A stretch of 64,000 bases of DNA, from positions 965,922 through 1,029,921 of the forward strand of contig NW_019775525.1 in NCBI RefSeq assembly GCF_001039355.2, written 5' to 3'. Origin of the DNA: Lingula anatina. Its lineage: Eukaryota; Brachiopoda; Lingulata; Lingulida; Lingulidae. The position numbers and the translations under genes are program-made. This document shows positions 1-14,039 of the stretch, piece after piece; position 1 is the first letter of the stretch, and every line of letters begins with the position of its first letter. A model generated the notes under the pieces. That model saw nothing but the letters and a program-made list of their open reading frames with translations. It did no database searches and had not been told where the DNA came from.

Positions 1-1209
1 GTCAAGGCCGAACTGGGTATTTTCTTGTTAATCGATGTCAAAGCCAATTATTAATATTTTTATTTTAAGAATGAAAACAAATTTAAGAAATTGAAAAAGG
101 AAATTGCTTTAAGTATAAGAACATGCATGGATGGACATGTCTCACATGCATGTAGGTTTGTTACAGGGAAGCATGTTTCTAGTGGAATTAGGCAAATGAC
201 TGAAAATGAAAAAAAAAAAATATTGATATCTGATATTGATGGCACTTCTGGTGATAACTAACTCAGAAAGCTATACTGTAATCTAATTCATCATTTCTAA
301 AATATAACCAGCATAACATCCCGTTAATCAGAACCTATTAGCGTCCCATAAACGACAGCATGCATGCACATCTAAGGTTTCACCATAAACCCATAATCCC
401 CCCCCCCCTTTCATTCCTGAACATATTTTTTATGCATTCTTTACCATGTTGATTGTTGACACTGCACTAAGGCTGTGTTCAAAACAGAGGTTAACATACT
501 AGCAAGGTCGATCTATCTCAGGGGGAGATTCTCTCTAAGGCTCAGTCAGTGTCAAAAGCTTTATTGTCTGACACACCCCCCTCATAACTACAAGTATTTG
601 AGTAAAGTCAGAAAAACTTGGTGGTCCATGATGTTTTTTTCGTGTTGCTTTGCCTGGGGGGCATGCCAGACAGTAAAGCTGATGACATTGACTGGGCCTT
701 ATCGAGAATCCCCAATGGGAAAGATTGATCCTGCTAGTACGATGATTTCTGTTCTGAACATAGCCTAACTACTCTGCTACAAACAGAAAAAATGATCAGA
801 ACAATGTAATGGGAAATGTAATGAAATGAATACTAAGGAGGAATACCATGTTTCAAAGGCTGTAGCTGTAATTATTAGACCCTATCTATTGGTGGTACTA
901 TGGCAAAATGGTCTAGAAACTGGTTTTATGGGCAAATGATTTCTGCTAGTTCAGTTTTACCGGAAATATGCTGAACAAGTAGACAGGAGGTAAATTGGAT
1001 AAACGGACTAGACGGAAGAAATGAAAACATGAGAACAAAAGCAGCAGTATTTATTTCCTTCAACTACATATTTTTATTTTTTATCCAAATAACTTGATGA
1101 TTTTCAAAGAACCCATGACAAAATACCCCAAAATGTTCAGTTATTGTTAACTTTCTTCCATCAAAGTTATTTTATCTTGAAGACTTTTATAATAATTAAG
1201 TCAGTGTGA
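1..1209. other. Non-coding, probably CASZ1 intron or upstream
   Basis: No convincing exon, splice-flanked reading frame or RNA gene is visible. The stretch is AT-rich with a short poly-C run near 400. Its position upstream of CASZ1 exons on the same strand suggests a large 5' intron or upstream regulatory sequence. This is inference from position only. Confidence 0.4.
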
Positions 1210-2800
1210 TGGTTAGCTGAACAGAATTACAATGTGCCCTTGTATTATATTATACATTTTTGTCCTAATTGCTGATGATTTTATGAGATTTGTAAGGTAA
1301 CATATTTTAATATGTTAAAAGGTTCATATAATAGATATTTTCTGATTACAATCTCTGAGCATTATGCTAAAAGTTATGAGCTGCCCTCAGTATAATTAAG
1401 TTGTGGCCATTAAGATCCAAGACTTGCAGGCTGTAATTGTATGCCAAAAATTCAAGAAATCTACATTTTATTCAAAAACCATCATAATTGCCTGATGTAC
1501 TAAGATTTAGGGGGAAGAGAAAAGGCTTCTTTGGGCTGTAATAAAGAGAATGAATAGGTCATTAGACAGATTCCATTGATAAAATAACAGGGTCCTAATT
1601 GTGCAGTTTTGGATAGTGGGTGCAGTGCCATTAAAAGAATCTATGTTATATATAAGAGCCTTCAGTCCATTAAAATATTTTCAAAAAGGCCTTTGTTTGG
1701 TTAATTTTCAAACCACACACTAAAGGGATTCAGAACTAGGCAGAATTTGTAATTTTGTCATTTGGTCACACTTTTCAAATGATAATATGTATGAAATGTT
1801 TTTAGTCCAAATTAAGGATACATGAAATTTGAATTTACCCTGGAATGCCTTGGCTTAGCAAGTAGTACTGACCATGTGTACTCATTTAAGATATGAAATT
1901 GATAGATGAAATTAGCATTTTATTCAAAAACAACAGCTGCCTTCACTAGCCTGCTCCGGTGTGAACTTTGCTTGTGGAAATTGCTGAAAATTTCATTACA
2001 TCCATAATCGGCTGTTCTAATTTCGCTGAGGGCATACAGCAATGACAAAGTAATAAAAGATAAATTCTTTTCGATATAATAATTCAGCTCTTTGCTACAA
2101 AGTCATTACATCTGTGCGTGAAGTGCATGAGATGCCTGCATATCCCAAGTTAATAGGCCCAACATCCTGTCTTTTCCAGCCTGAAGAAAGTTGAGTTTCT
2201 TGGGAAAAAAACTTTCTTGAATAATCACTTTTATAGTGGTTAAAGATCAAGAGAATTTGGCATTATATATGATATACAGAGGTAGGGCTTTGGGGGATGT
2301 TTTATGGCTAGGTATGATGCATTCAAAACTCATTTTCTAATGCATTGTAGGAAGCAGTATAGTAAATATTATTGATAATTATATATAATGGATATTAATC
2401 TGTATTTCCACATATTTGATGAAGATCTGTTATCACATTCAGTACAATGTCTTTGCTCTTAACTCACTGGGAAGGGACTACAGAGTATTGTTTGAAGTGA
2501 ATAAATTATACACAACAAGGCAGAAACACAAGGAATGGCTGTGTGAGAACAAGAAAATGCAAGGACAACTAAAGCTATTTATCTTTTGTAGCATATTTGC
2601 CATTTTAGATAAATTCTGGTTAGATTATTAAAAAGTTCAAATTTGTTTCATTTCTGAATTTTAGACTATTATTATTTTTTCATATTTTTATTATTTATAT
2701 TTTTTTTTTTCTAATGGAAGACCCTTTGGCAAAATACTTTTGGGGTGGGGTTTATTAAGTCCTCATTAGAATTATTTTTATTTGTGGCATCTGAGAATGT
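1210..2800. repeat. Exact 1,591-bp duplication, left copy
   Basis: This block is repeated at 2802-4392 with no indel and no mismatch that I could see, and the two copies abut at a single N (2801). A perfect direct repeat meeting at a gap symbol is the signature of two contig ends that overlap but were not merged. It is probably one locus in the animal. The block has no coding potential but is rich in ATTA/TAAT cores. Confidence 0.9.
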
Positions 2801-2801
2801 N
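2801..2801. other. Single-N assembly gap
   Basis: A lone N sits exactly at the junction of the two identical 1,591-bp blocks. It marks a contig join of unknown true length. Confidence 0.95.
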
Positions 2802-4392
2802 TGGTTAGCTGAACAGAATTACAATGTGCCCTTGTATTATATTATACATTTTTGTCCTAATTGCTGATGATTTTATGAGATTTGTAAGGTAACATATTTT
2901 AATATGTTAAAAGGTTCATATAATAGATATTTTCTGATTACAATCTCTGAGCATTATGCTAAAAGTTATGAGCTGCCCTCAGTATAATTAAGTTGTGGCC
3001 ATTAAGATCCAAGACTTGCAGGCTGTAATTGTATGCCAAAAATTCAAGAAATCTACATTTTATTCAAAAACCATCATAATTGCCTGATGTACTAAGATTT
3101 AGGGGGAAGAGAAAAGGCTTCTTTGGGCTGTAATAAAGAGAATGAATAGGTCATTAGACAGATTCCATTGATAAAATAACAGGGTCCTAATTGTGCAGTT
3201 TTGGATAGTGGGTGCAGTGCCATTAAAAGAATCTATGTTATATATAAGAGCCTTCAGTCCATTAAAATATTTTCAAAAAGGCCTTTGTTTGGTTAATTTT
3301 CAAACCACACACTAAAGGGATTCAGAACTAGGCAGAATTTGTAATTTTGTCATTTGGTCACACTTTTCAAATGATAATATGTATGAAATGTTTTTAGTCC
3401 AAATTAAGGATACATGAAATTTGAATTTACCCTGGAATGCCTTGGCTTAGCAAGTAGTACTGACCATGTGTACTCATTTAAGATATGAAATTGATAGATG
3501 AAATTAGCATTTTATTCAAAAACAACAGCTGCCTTCACTAGCCTGCTCCGGTGTGAACTTTGCTTGTGGAAATTGCTGAAAATTTCATTACATCCATAAT
3601 CGGCTGTTCTAATTTCGCTGAGGGCATACAGCAATGACAAAGTAATAAAAGATAAATTCTTTTCGATATAATAATTCAGCTCTTTGCTACAAAGTCATTA
3701 CATCTGTGCGTGAAGTGCATGAGATGCCTGCATATCCCAAGTTAATAGGCCCAACATCCTGTCTTTTCCAGCCTGAAGAAAGTTGAGTTTCTTGGGAAAA
3801 AAACTTTCTTGAATAATCACTTTTATAGTGGTTAAAGATCAAGAGAATTTGGCATTATATATGATATACAGAGGTAGGGCTTTGGGGGATGTTTTATGGC
3901 TAGGTATGATGCATTCAAAACTCATTTTCTAATGCATTGTAGGAAGCAGTATAGTAAATATTATTGATAATTATATATAATGGATATTAATCTGTATTTC
4001 CACATATTTGATGAAGATCTGTTATCACATTCAGTACAATGTCTTTGCTCTTAACTCACTGGGAAGGGACTACAGAGTATTGTTTGAAGTGAATAAATTA
4101 TACACAACAAGGCAGAAACACAAGGAATGGCTGTGTGAGAACAAGAAAATGCAAGGACAACTAAAGCTATTTATCTTTTGTAGCATATTTGCCATTTTAG
4201 ATAAATTCTGGTTAGATTATTAAAAAGTTCAAATTTGTTTCATTTCTGAATTTTAGACTATTATTATTTTTTCATATTTTTATTATTTATATTTTTTTTT
4301 TTCTAATGGAAGACCCTTTGGCAAAATACTTTTGGGGTGGGGTTTATTAAGTCCTCATTAGAATTATTTTTATTTGTGGCATCTGAGAATGT
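2802..4392. repeat. Exact 1,591-bp duplication, right copy
   Basis: Identical to 1210-2800 at a constant offset of 1,592. Sequence after 4392 has no counterpart after 2800, and sequence before 1210 has none before 2802. This is the geometry expected of an unmerged contig overlap. Confidence 0.9.
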
Positions 4393-7300
4393 AAAGGTAG
4401 TGCCTTGGCCCTAAAGCTAATAAAGAAGAGTAATAGGTCATATAGCCAGGTGTTAGATCATTAGCTTAGAATTACAATTATTACTATTTTTAAACTAATT
4501 TTGAAATATATATATATAAGTAATTGCTTACATAAATACCAAAACTGTTAATGGATTTACATACAAAGGCAAAATGAAAAAAATAAAACAGTCTGTCAGT
4601 TAAGCCTGAATTATTTAAGATATTTTAATATTAACATGCGAAGTGAAAATGTTAAAGATATAATTTCATTAGTTATCTTATGTCAGCTTTAATTGTACAA
4701 GAGCCACCATACTGTCAGCTCATCTCAACTTAACCCCCCCCCCTCCCCCCCCTTCCTGGCTGCTGCCCCACCAAAGTAGTTAGACACCTCTGACCATCTG
4801 TTTTTAACACCATTCAAGGTCAGACTTGTCACATATAAGGAACAATATTTTTAAAAGTGGCAGCACCAATGAATGGAATGCTTTTCCACTTCTGTTGTTC
4901 AATAAAGCTTTCCCGGGCTTTAAAACAGAAAAAGAAATAAAGACGAATTTTTTCAGGAAATTTTATAACTCAGATTTATAAGTCTCTGACATGTTTTTTT
5001 TTTTATTTTTTTATGACTATGGCTTTTATAATTAATCGAGTGACTTTAAGCTAGAAACATATAATTTTTTCATCAGTTTTCCTTTTCTTTAACTTGAATT
5101 TTACATTGTAAAGGCTAGTACACATATTTGGATCTAGGCTCTAAGGAAATAAATATGAATAATCTGTACCATATGAAAACATCACTTTCATTATGGTTAT
5201 GAATTATGTAAGAAAAAATATATAAATTTTAACTTGGACCTCTTAATACTATGTTAAAGTCAGAAAATATTGATTAGGTGCAGATGAAGTGCAAATTTTC
5301 AAGGACTTTCTATGTTTAGAAATGTGCTCAGACACCAGTAATGGTGAAACTGCTAAAACAGATATTACAAGGTCAAAACACAATTGTGACTTTCAACAAA
5401 GTTCCCCATCATTCAAAAAAGGGAATTAAATGTGTTGAGAAGAATTACCACTTCTGGTTCAAGTGCACCTAGATTTTTTGTGAAGGTTTTTTTATGTAAG
5501 TAAAACGACAAGAATGTGATATTTTATGCTGAGAGTATAAATTACATGCTTTAGAGCTAAGTATTTTGACTTACTGCTTATTCGTAAATGCATCTTTTTA
5601 GAAAAAAAAAAAAACAAACAAACAAGTTTTTGCTGAAATATTATGCCAAGCAAAGAAAAGCTCCAAAAGAAAGAAGGATGCTATGAGCACCACAATTAAA
5701 AGCTGGTGGGTCAGAAACCATGACTTTGGGTAAATATTAGACCTTGGTGCATTCAAAACATTACACCTGGCAACAGGGGAGTCATGTTTTGGTAAGAAAA
5801 GTTTTAAGTGACAATTTATTTAAAATGGCAGGTAAAATTTTACCTGTGTCTTGTTCTTACTGTGACAGTTTTGGTAGTAAGAATGTAATAGAGTATTTTG
5901 TGAATTAACTTTGCCACTTTGTCATTGATCTCTTTACAAATTGATTTGGAGTAAAGGTCAGTTTGTGGGATAAAAAACACTTACGAAAGGAAAAAAAATT
6001 AACCGTGCTTACTCACGACTTAATTCATTCAACTGAATATTGCTTGAAACCAAATCCTTTTTTTTTTTTTTTTTGCCTTGATCAATGACATAATATCATG
6101 CAAAATTCTCATTTTCATTCATGATTCTTAATAAAAAAAAAAAGTAGAGCATTTTATAATTTTCAGTAAGATGCCCCCCCAAAACTGCCATTAAAACTCT
6201 CAGGTGTGCCATATCACAGTACCTGTCAATAGGAATCATGACAAACAGATTATAATAATGCCTAGATACTGTGATTTGTATTGATAATATTTGGGAGCAC
6301 CTCTCCATGTTTCTCTATAATAGCTGGCCCGGTTTCCATGTCGCTGCCCCAAAAAAGTAAATAATTCAAGAATGACTGCATTATTTCCACCCCCGCCGAG
6401 CAAGGACCTCTCCAAAAATCAATTCATATGGAGGACAAAACACCATCTTGTCCTCGACACCAAGTTTGTATTGGGTAGCAACAGGCGTTAATTGGACAAA
6501 ATTATCAATATTTGGGAATGATTGAGAATTGTTTTAGAGGGAAACGGAAGTATTATTTTTAATAAGAGGATTGGGAGGTCATAAGGGCTCAAGAGCAGGG
6601 ACAATTTTGATTAAATTTGGGGTGGTAAAATGGAGAGAATAGGTAGAGATGGTAGATAGTGAGTGAGATATGAATGTTTGTTGGGGTGGAGAGAGTTTCA
6701 GGGGGAAGGGGGGGCGTCTCCAATCTGACAAAATTGTCCATGATTATTATTGTTAAAGTTTGATCTTTGTCAAGTTATTGTTGAAGGAATTTGAGCATTG
6801 TCAGTGATGTCATTGATTTTTGGGGGTTTTTTTTAGTTTACATAAGTAACTTTCTGAAAATTTTTATGACATCATTCTGTCAGTTTATGAAACACATGCA
6901 CAATAAGAGTACTAGTAATATTTTGTAAGTACTAAAGTCAAATAAGATCAAGATGAGTATGATTGCCCTTCTTGACTGTAGCAAAATTGTAAGCAGTAAT
7001 TGATAATGGAACTTTGCTTTGTGGTGTACAATCAGAAACAACTGGAAATAACACAATGTCAGCTTGTAGGCGGAGACAACTTTCCGAAGGAAGAGGAGCC
7101 ATAACTTTGCCTGTTATTTATTGGATGTACACATTCCCTCTTAGAAGGGAAGTGCGTTTCTGTGCTCTTCTCTGGGGACTAATAGAGTGCACTGAAGAAT
7201 GAAACTTAAAGCAGGATCAAAAATGATCTACATTTGTCATTCTTTTGCCCTTGTAAAGAAACCATCTTGACAAAACGTGGCCGCATGTAGTTATTGTGTT

Positions 7301-8464
7301 GCCATGGTTACTGGCATAGCATGCCTTGGGTGATTCATGAGTATTACTTTAATGCTAACTTAAAGGAGAGTACAACACACAATATTGTCCGACATGTCTT
7401 TGAATAGTTTGAAATGAGAGTGTTGACAAGGGGTTTTTCTTTTGCTTTTGAGATTGTTGAAGACCAGACTAAGAGAAAAGATCATTCTCTCCATTCCTCT
7501 CCCTCTTTCTCTCTCTCTCTCTCTCGTCTGGCGCTGTCTGTCTGTCTGTCTCTCCTTCCCTCTCTCTCTCTTCTATTATATCCTTCCTCTGTAACTTATC
7601 ATGCAGTGAGTTACTCAAATCATTAGATAAAAACAATATGGGCATTTACAAACAATCATCACAGATCTTAACAATGAAGTGAGGCAGTTTTCTTCACCCT
7701 CCTCCATAGACTTTTCTGTTCACTAAAGCTGAAGAGGAAAGCTTGAGTTTATAACGTGGTTTAATCTGCCTTTTGTGTTTTATTGATGTTTATAATACCC
7801 ATGCTCTGTTGACTGTACAAAATCAATCTCCCCTTTAGAAATGGCTTATGTAATCTCTGGGACAGGCCAAAACTTTTCCATGGTTACAGAACAAATTCAT
7901 ATAAAATTCATGTCCCTGCTGTATAATCAATGGATTTGGTATCGATGTGGTGATCATTCTGTGGAGTTCTGCCCATTATTCATTGTCTGGCTTGTTATAA
8001 AAAGGTTGCCAGGGTTACGTGTCAAATTCATGCAAAATGTATGTTTTCATTGATCAGTGGGTGATCATGTAACCATTAGATTTTAAGATTGGTGAGGGCT
8101 TTTTATTTGCCCTTTTGCAATCTGTGTATTTTATCATCTGTTAGAGAGGTTAATTATACAACATTTTTGTGACCTGAAATCATCATATTATCTTATTATT
8201 ACCTGTGGATAAATATCTAAGGGATTTTTACACCCTGAGTAATTAAAGAATAAATGGTGACAATTGCATTTGCACTTGTATACAAAGAGAAAATGTAAAG
8301 AATGCATGGGGCTATTCACTTAGCTTAAAGAAAAAAGCAGTTTTCATAATGTTAACATTACATTACAATTAATTTCTAGTATATTATTGTCAATTATGCT
8401 GTATGTTTTATAAATAAGCACTTATTCCAGTATGATGATATAAAGTGGTATATTATATTTACAG
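4393..8464. other. Non-coding, probable CASZ1 intron
   Basis: About 4 kb with no supported exon. It contains poly-C/poly-T runs, a (CT)n-rich patch at about 7500-7575, and a more GC-balanced stretch around 6320-6510 that could be a conserved non-coding element. The last bases before 8465 form a usable 3' splice site (ttatatttacag). Confidence 0.4.
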
Positions 8465-8563
8465 GTGTCCTAGTGGGCAGCCCCCCAGTGCCTAAACTGA
8501 CCACCCCTTCTTCCAGTCCGACCCCGAAGTCCAGTGTCGCTTCTCCGGCCAGTTCCAGCTCAG
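8465..8563 (+). CDS. CASZ1: Candidate upstream coding exon of castor zinc-finger gene
   Basis: A 99-nt segment flanked by a clear acceptor (tttacag) and a strong donor (cag then gtaagtg). Only one frame is open. It enters and leaves in phase 1 and encodes a Ser/Pro/Thr-rich low-complexity segment (reading ...VGSPPVPKLTTPSSS...). The next recognised CASZ1 exon at 15577 needs a phase-1 donor, so the two join in frame to give Ser-Ser-Gly-Ser-Leu-Lys-Lys. Composition and GC content differ from the surrounding AT-rich intron. Low-complexity Ser/Pro segments are common between domains in transcription factors. Earlier exons, including the start codon, were not found and probably lie outside the window. 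I see no alternative gene for this exon, but the link to CASZ1 rests on strand, phase and proximity. Confidence 0.65.
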
Positions 8564-9987
8564 GTAAGTGACCACACCCTTCTTTACACACATACATATG
8601 TATTGATATTCTCTCATGTCCAACACACATACCTCCATGGACAGTTGGGGGGGGGTTCAGAAAAGTTGCCATGCCAGGTCTTCATGACCCTTACTCTTCC
8701 CTTCTTGACCACATCCCAGTTGTATTGAGTTTTGGTTTGGGTGAGTGAAAGCATTCCACCCCCCCCCCCCCCACCCCCCTTGGCCACTCATCAGTCCAAC
8801 CCTCCACTAGAACCAGTTTCTGTGTAATTTTATGTCTTACCCCCTTTCCAGTTTATCAGTTTTAAATATGGATGAGGAATTCCATCTTTCATTTAAAATA
8901 ACCCAATGGGAATTTAAAAAAAAAAAAAAACAGTTTTAAAGGACAAAAAGTGTCTTTCTGAATTGCTTTTATATAAATGTTAAGATGAAATACTCAGTGG
9001 AAAAAAAATCATTTATAAGTACAAAGTTTGGTGGCAGGCCTTATATATTTGTTGCCTGGTAAGGTTCGCTGGATGAAGAGATAGAATTAAAGTGAATGTC
9101 TTCATGCTGTTGTTTCCATGGCAACAGAATGAAGCAGCAAATTACAGCAGGTGCTTTTTAAAAGTATTTCGAAGGCTTCGAAACCAACCCCATGTCTGAT
9201 CAAAATAGACCCTTCTCTAACCTGAAGTGACTTTGAGTTTGTTAGGTCCATTTTTCGTTTAAGGGAATGTAGATTATATACAGGGTTACCAAGGAATTTA
9301 TGGGAGAAGAAAATGTATGTTCAAGTTATTTGAGCAAAACCCCCTAATTTGTTTTATATGACAATTTAAGTTGCATTCTTGGACAAAATTTGATGGTTTG
9401 CATAGAAACTGTCTTCTTGCTGACGTGATTAGAGATAAGAAGACATCATTCACAGCGTCTGGGACTTTTTAGGGGTAAAATGACATGAATAAAAGTACAC
9501 TGCATGAAATGGTTTTGAAAAAGAAATTGAGCAAGCTTATTCAACAAATGGGTGTGTGTCACATTTTTATTTCTTCTTTCGTGATCACTGGGAGAAGCGA
9601 GCTATTTTTGTGGTGATTTGATAAATGATAAATGCATCATATTTTAATATAAAGTGTATTATATCTCTCGTTTATTCCTCTGATATTTATGAATGTGATA
9701 ACATTAAGTTGAGTAAAACTGGTCAGTTTTGGAAGATGGTTGGTTTTATTTCCTTTTTCTAAGAAGAAGGGGATTTTTCTTAATCCTCATGGTCATAGAT
9801 TGATTTAGAACTTTTTAAGTTCCTTAAAAAAGCCAAGAATTACATATTCTGGATTAAGAGTCAAAACAATAAAATAATCTTAAAAACATCATTAAAACCA
9901 CTATGCATATATTAGGATTCATTCAAGTATTTATGACAGGAAACATTTGATATGAAAGAAACTTACATGCTTCATTAATATGTATAG

Positions 9988-10017
9988 GTGATATAAGAAC
10001 GAAAATGCCAAAGAAAG
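9988..10017 (+). CDS. CASZ1: Possible 30-nt CASZ1 microexon
   Basis: A 30-nt segment lies between an AG acceptor (tatgtatag) and a good donor (aaag then gtaagat). It is open in the frame required: phase 1 in, phase 1 out. If used, it would add ten residues reading GDIRTKMPKK between the Ser-rich exon at 8465-8563 and the exon at 15577 without changing frame. Against it, the polypyrimidine tract is poor and such short matches can arise by chance. RNA-seq would decide. Confidence 0.3.
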
Positions 10018-11770
10018 GTAAGATTTTATGATGAATATTTTTACATTAAACATAGTTCTGAGGCCACAGACAGACAAAGACATGTTAAGGAATGATAATT
10101 AGTGCTCTAAAAGTGAAGAATAATTGTTTTTGTAAGAGTCTTTTTCCCACTTATATTTATTTTATTACTGTTTGATTAGACATGTATCAAAAGGGTTTTT
10201 TTCCAAGTCGAAATGTGAGAAAGATTGTGGAATTTCCTATGATGCTCAGTTAAAGGAAGGGTGTTATTTCCTAAATTCTTCACAAAATTTGTAATTAATT
10301 TAAGGTGGTTCACAGCTTGAGTTTTCATACAAAAATGTTTTATCTTACTGAGTTGTCTGATCTCTTCATCTGTTTCACTATTAGATTGAATTTTTGTTCA
10401 TTTCTGGATGCCAACATAAGCTTCAAATGATTTAGGCATTTTGGCGCATTCTTGCATATTTATTTATTTATTATCATTTATTATTATTTTTTTTCTATTA
10501 TTTTTTTGCCAGTGGATGAATGTAGTTTTGACTATTTAAGGCATTTTTTTTTTCAAATTTTCTGTTCGCTTTGAAAACTATCACTGAAAACATTAGCTAA
10601 CTGTCAAGGACACAAACTACTTTTTTTCCATTATTAATTTCATAATAACAACTGTCAATGACCCTTACTTGTGTTCTTCCATTGGAATGCATGGTTTCCA
10701 CTGATGAAAAAGTCGTAAACCCAAAATTTGGCACATCGGCAGATAATGCTCTGCCCTTTGACTTTGTTTTGCTTGCCAACTGATAATAAATTGGATTCGC
10801 TTCTCTCTTTAATACATGTTTTTTTTTCTCCCTGCATGACCAACTTGCCCCAGTCAAATAGCACCAATTTGCTCTAAGACACAGAGCAATAAACATGTCA
10901 TCAGAAATGAGAGTTTTTTAAAACAACATTATACCTTCTTTGTGGGCCCTGGATATTTTGGTGGATAGGAATCTGTATATTTTTCATGATTTTCATTCTT
11001 GATGTTCATGTTAAAATAAGGAAGCATCTTGAGCAAACGACTGCAGGATCCTTGTGCCCAAAAAGAAAAATAAAAAAAAAATTGGGTGTCCTCTCATTCT
11101 CTGTTAGAAATTAATCAAAATGCCTTAGTATAAGTTTTAGGGTGGATCAGAAGACTCTGGATCAATAGGAATAAGACGTCTTGCTTGCCAGCAATCTTTG
11201 TCTTTTGTATGTATTTTTAAATACATACATGACTCTGGTTCCTCTAAGGTACAGAGTTAGAAGTAGGAAGAGACAACCCTTAATTGTCATTTATGAAATG
11301 TATGATAGATACGGTATGGTTTGTGTGGAAAAGATGGAGACTGTTTGATGTGCACATGAATACTAAAGATTGTGATGCAGATTGCAAATTAAGTCTTTTG
11401 AGTCACAGACACAGACACTCGTGCTTACATATGTACATGCTCATGCACATACTCCTGTAAGCAAACTTGAACTTGGTCTTAGCACATTTATGTTAAGATG
11501 ACAACTACAAATAATGACATAGTATTTTATTAATGACGTAGCTACGTAATGTTTGAAAACAACAGCAGATGGGTATAGGTAAGTCACTGACATGTAATGT
11601 TTTAAAAACACTCAATCCAACTTGGTGCTAGTACAGATAGAGGTTTGCTGGTCTGAGGAATATCCCACTAGTTGCAGATTGCTAAATCTACGGTTAATTT
11701 ATTTGATTATGTGATGATGTCATTAAGAAACGGACCTTTAATTACCCCTGTCCTCCCCCCCCTCAAATCT

Positions 11771-11772
<2 letters not shown>

Positions 11773-11816
<44 letters not shown>
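11773..11816. repeat. (CT)n microsatellite
   Basis: Uninterrupted CT dinucleotides flanked on both sides by poly-C tracts, in the large CASZ1 intron. Confidence 0.95.
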
Positions 11817-11819
<3 letters not shown>

Positions 11820-13839
11820 CCCCCCCCAGCACTGTCTTCCACTAGGTTTTTTAGATAAAGGTCCTTTTATTCTTCAAAAGAGTAAAGCTTTCTTTTTAAC
11901 AAGTCACCCTTGTCATGTAGGGATGGATGCTTTTGTTTTTTTAAGAAAAAGAAAGAGAAGAGTGAAAAAAAGATATGCCACCTGGGCTGAAATCATCAAA
12001 AGCACCTTTGTTGACTTTGTGGGTTGCTCTTTGGATCAAAATGCAGGAAAATCTGGTTTTCTTCTTTTTGATGGCTTGAAAGCTGGCAGCTGTTTGTGTT
12101 TTGTTTTTTATGTGTGAAGTGGTTTTAAATACATTTTGAGTGTGTGTGTATGTGTGTGCGCGCGGGCGTGTGTATGTACACATGCTTACGCAATTTTTTT
12201 TTTTATTTTGTAAGCAAGGTCTTTGAAGACGTTTTTGGAGTGATTATTTTTCATTGAGCATTTTGCTTTAAAAGAATTTTTTCTTTATTTTTTAATTTAT
12301 TTATTTTTTTATTTTTTTATTTTTTTTCAAAAAACTATTTATGACTTAGAGGTTTAGTAAGAAATTGTACCCTGTGCTGGACAATTTTTATTTTGTAAGT
12401 CAATCACCTTAAAAGTGGCCTGCATATTTTAATGTCAAGATTTCATCTTTTTATTTTCTTTTGTAAGTCTTATCTCTCACATCAGACGGAGCAAAAGGAT
12501 ATATATATTAAAAGAAAAATACTTTGTAAAACAAAAGACATTCCACATTTCCTAACATAAAGTAGTCATGCAATGGAAAAATAATGGGGATTTCATAAAA
12601 TGGTAAAACACAGGTTTTCCATTGTTTCTACAATTTCATTAGTTTCATGCTTCTCTTCATCTGCATGAATTAAGACAACTTTCACAATGGAAATCAAGAT
12701 CGTTACGTAGATGCCTAGATGCCTGAGAGCTCAGCCCTGAAGATAATTATCATTATCATTATTCTTTTGAAGTGAAACCTGACTAGATTTGTTGTAAATT
12801 ATGGGGAACTGTTTTAGAGGGACAGTTTTGGAGATGGTAATGATCTTGTAAGTTTTCACTTATCACAGGGTGAAGTTGTGATAGCTGGAACATAAGCTGG
12901 TGCATGTGCTTAATCATGGACAGTTTTGGCTAAAATGAAGGAATGAATGAAGATGAATGAATGAAAGAATACAGCATTGAATGAATGACTTAGGTTTTTG
13001 ATGTAGTTAAATATTTTTACCCCCAAATTTGTTTTATACAGAAACTTAAGAGAGCCAAAATTGAACTGGAAAAGGACCATTTGCTGGTATATAATTAAAG
13101 GAACACCGGAATACACTGTTTAACTCTTAAAAGTCCCTCTTAAACAGTTCCCCATAATTTAGATATTGTGTCACCTTAGACATTTGGGCTACAAAGTACA
13201 GTGTATTTAGGCATATTTCAAACTTTCTCAAAGAATTGCCATTCCAAAGGGTAAGACCCTTGACCTCTGGTTAATAAGACAGGCCATTTATCTTAAAAGA
13301 GAATTAATATTCTCAAGAAGTTGGGAATCATTAAGGTGTCACCTCAGGGTTACCTAACTATGTCCTTTTATCTTTCAAAACTGCACCAGAGAACTTTTTT
13401 CTCTCAAAGAACCTTTGTTCTCAAGGGTACTTGTCTTTAAAAAAATCTTCAAGTGTAAGAGGTAACCGTATTTGTCAGTAATTTATCTATTAGGCTAAGT
13501 TTGCTGGTTAAACAAGCTAAATGTTTAAAAAAAATGCCGTTCATTTAGTCATATCATGGAATTTTCCAAAAAAAATATATCTTGAAGTGTTTTGAAGTTC
13601 AAGAACAACTTTTTTTTAAAAAAATCACTGATTACAATAAGCTGTAGATATAAACCAAAAAGATTAATATCCTCGTCCTATTGTCTGAAAACAATAATCA
13701 TAAAATATTTAATAAAGACAGTAAGAGGTTTTATTGTTTAAAAGAATAATGGGGTGCATTTATGAGGAAACACCCACCAAGTTTAATGAAAAATAAGAAT
13801 CAATTTTCATTGGAATTCGTCATGCATTGGGCAAAACCA

Positions 13840-13956
<117 letters not shown>

Positions 13957-14039
13957 ACAGCTAACATCTCTTCATATGAGATTCAAAATTCCTCAAAATA
14001 TACATTGTAAACAACACATAAAAGTTTAATAAATTCTAT

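Noticed and set aside
2416-2631. Open frame of 71 codons, also at 4008-4223
   Set aside because: Identical because the surrounding 1,591 bases are duplicated. No splice or coding signal, and composition matches the intron.
8394-8672. 92-codon minus-strand frame
   Set aside because: Antisense to the candidate CASZ1 exon at 8465-8563, which has better splice signals and phase logic.
10597-10896. Two overlapping minus-strand frames of 99 and 70 codons
   Set aside because: No recognisable domain, no matched splice signals, and two overlapping frames at once. Best explained as chance in the intron.
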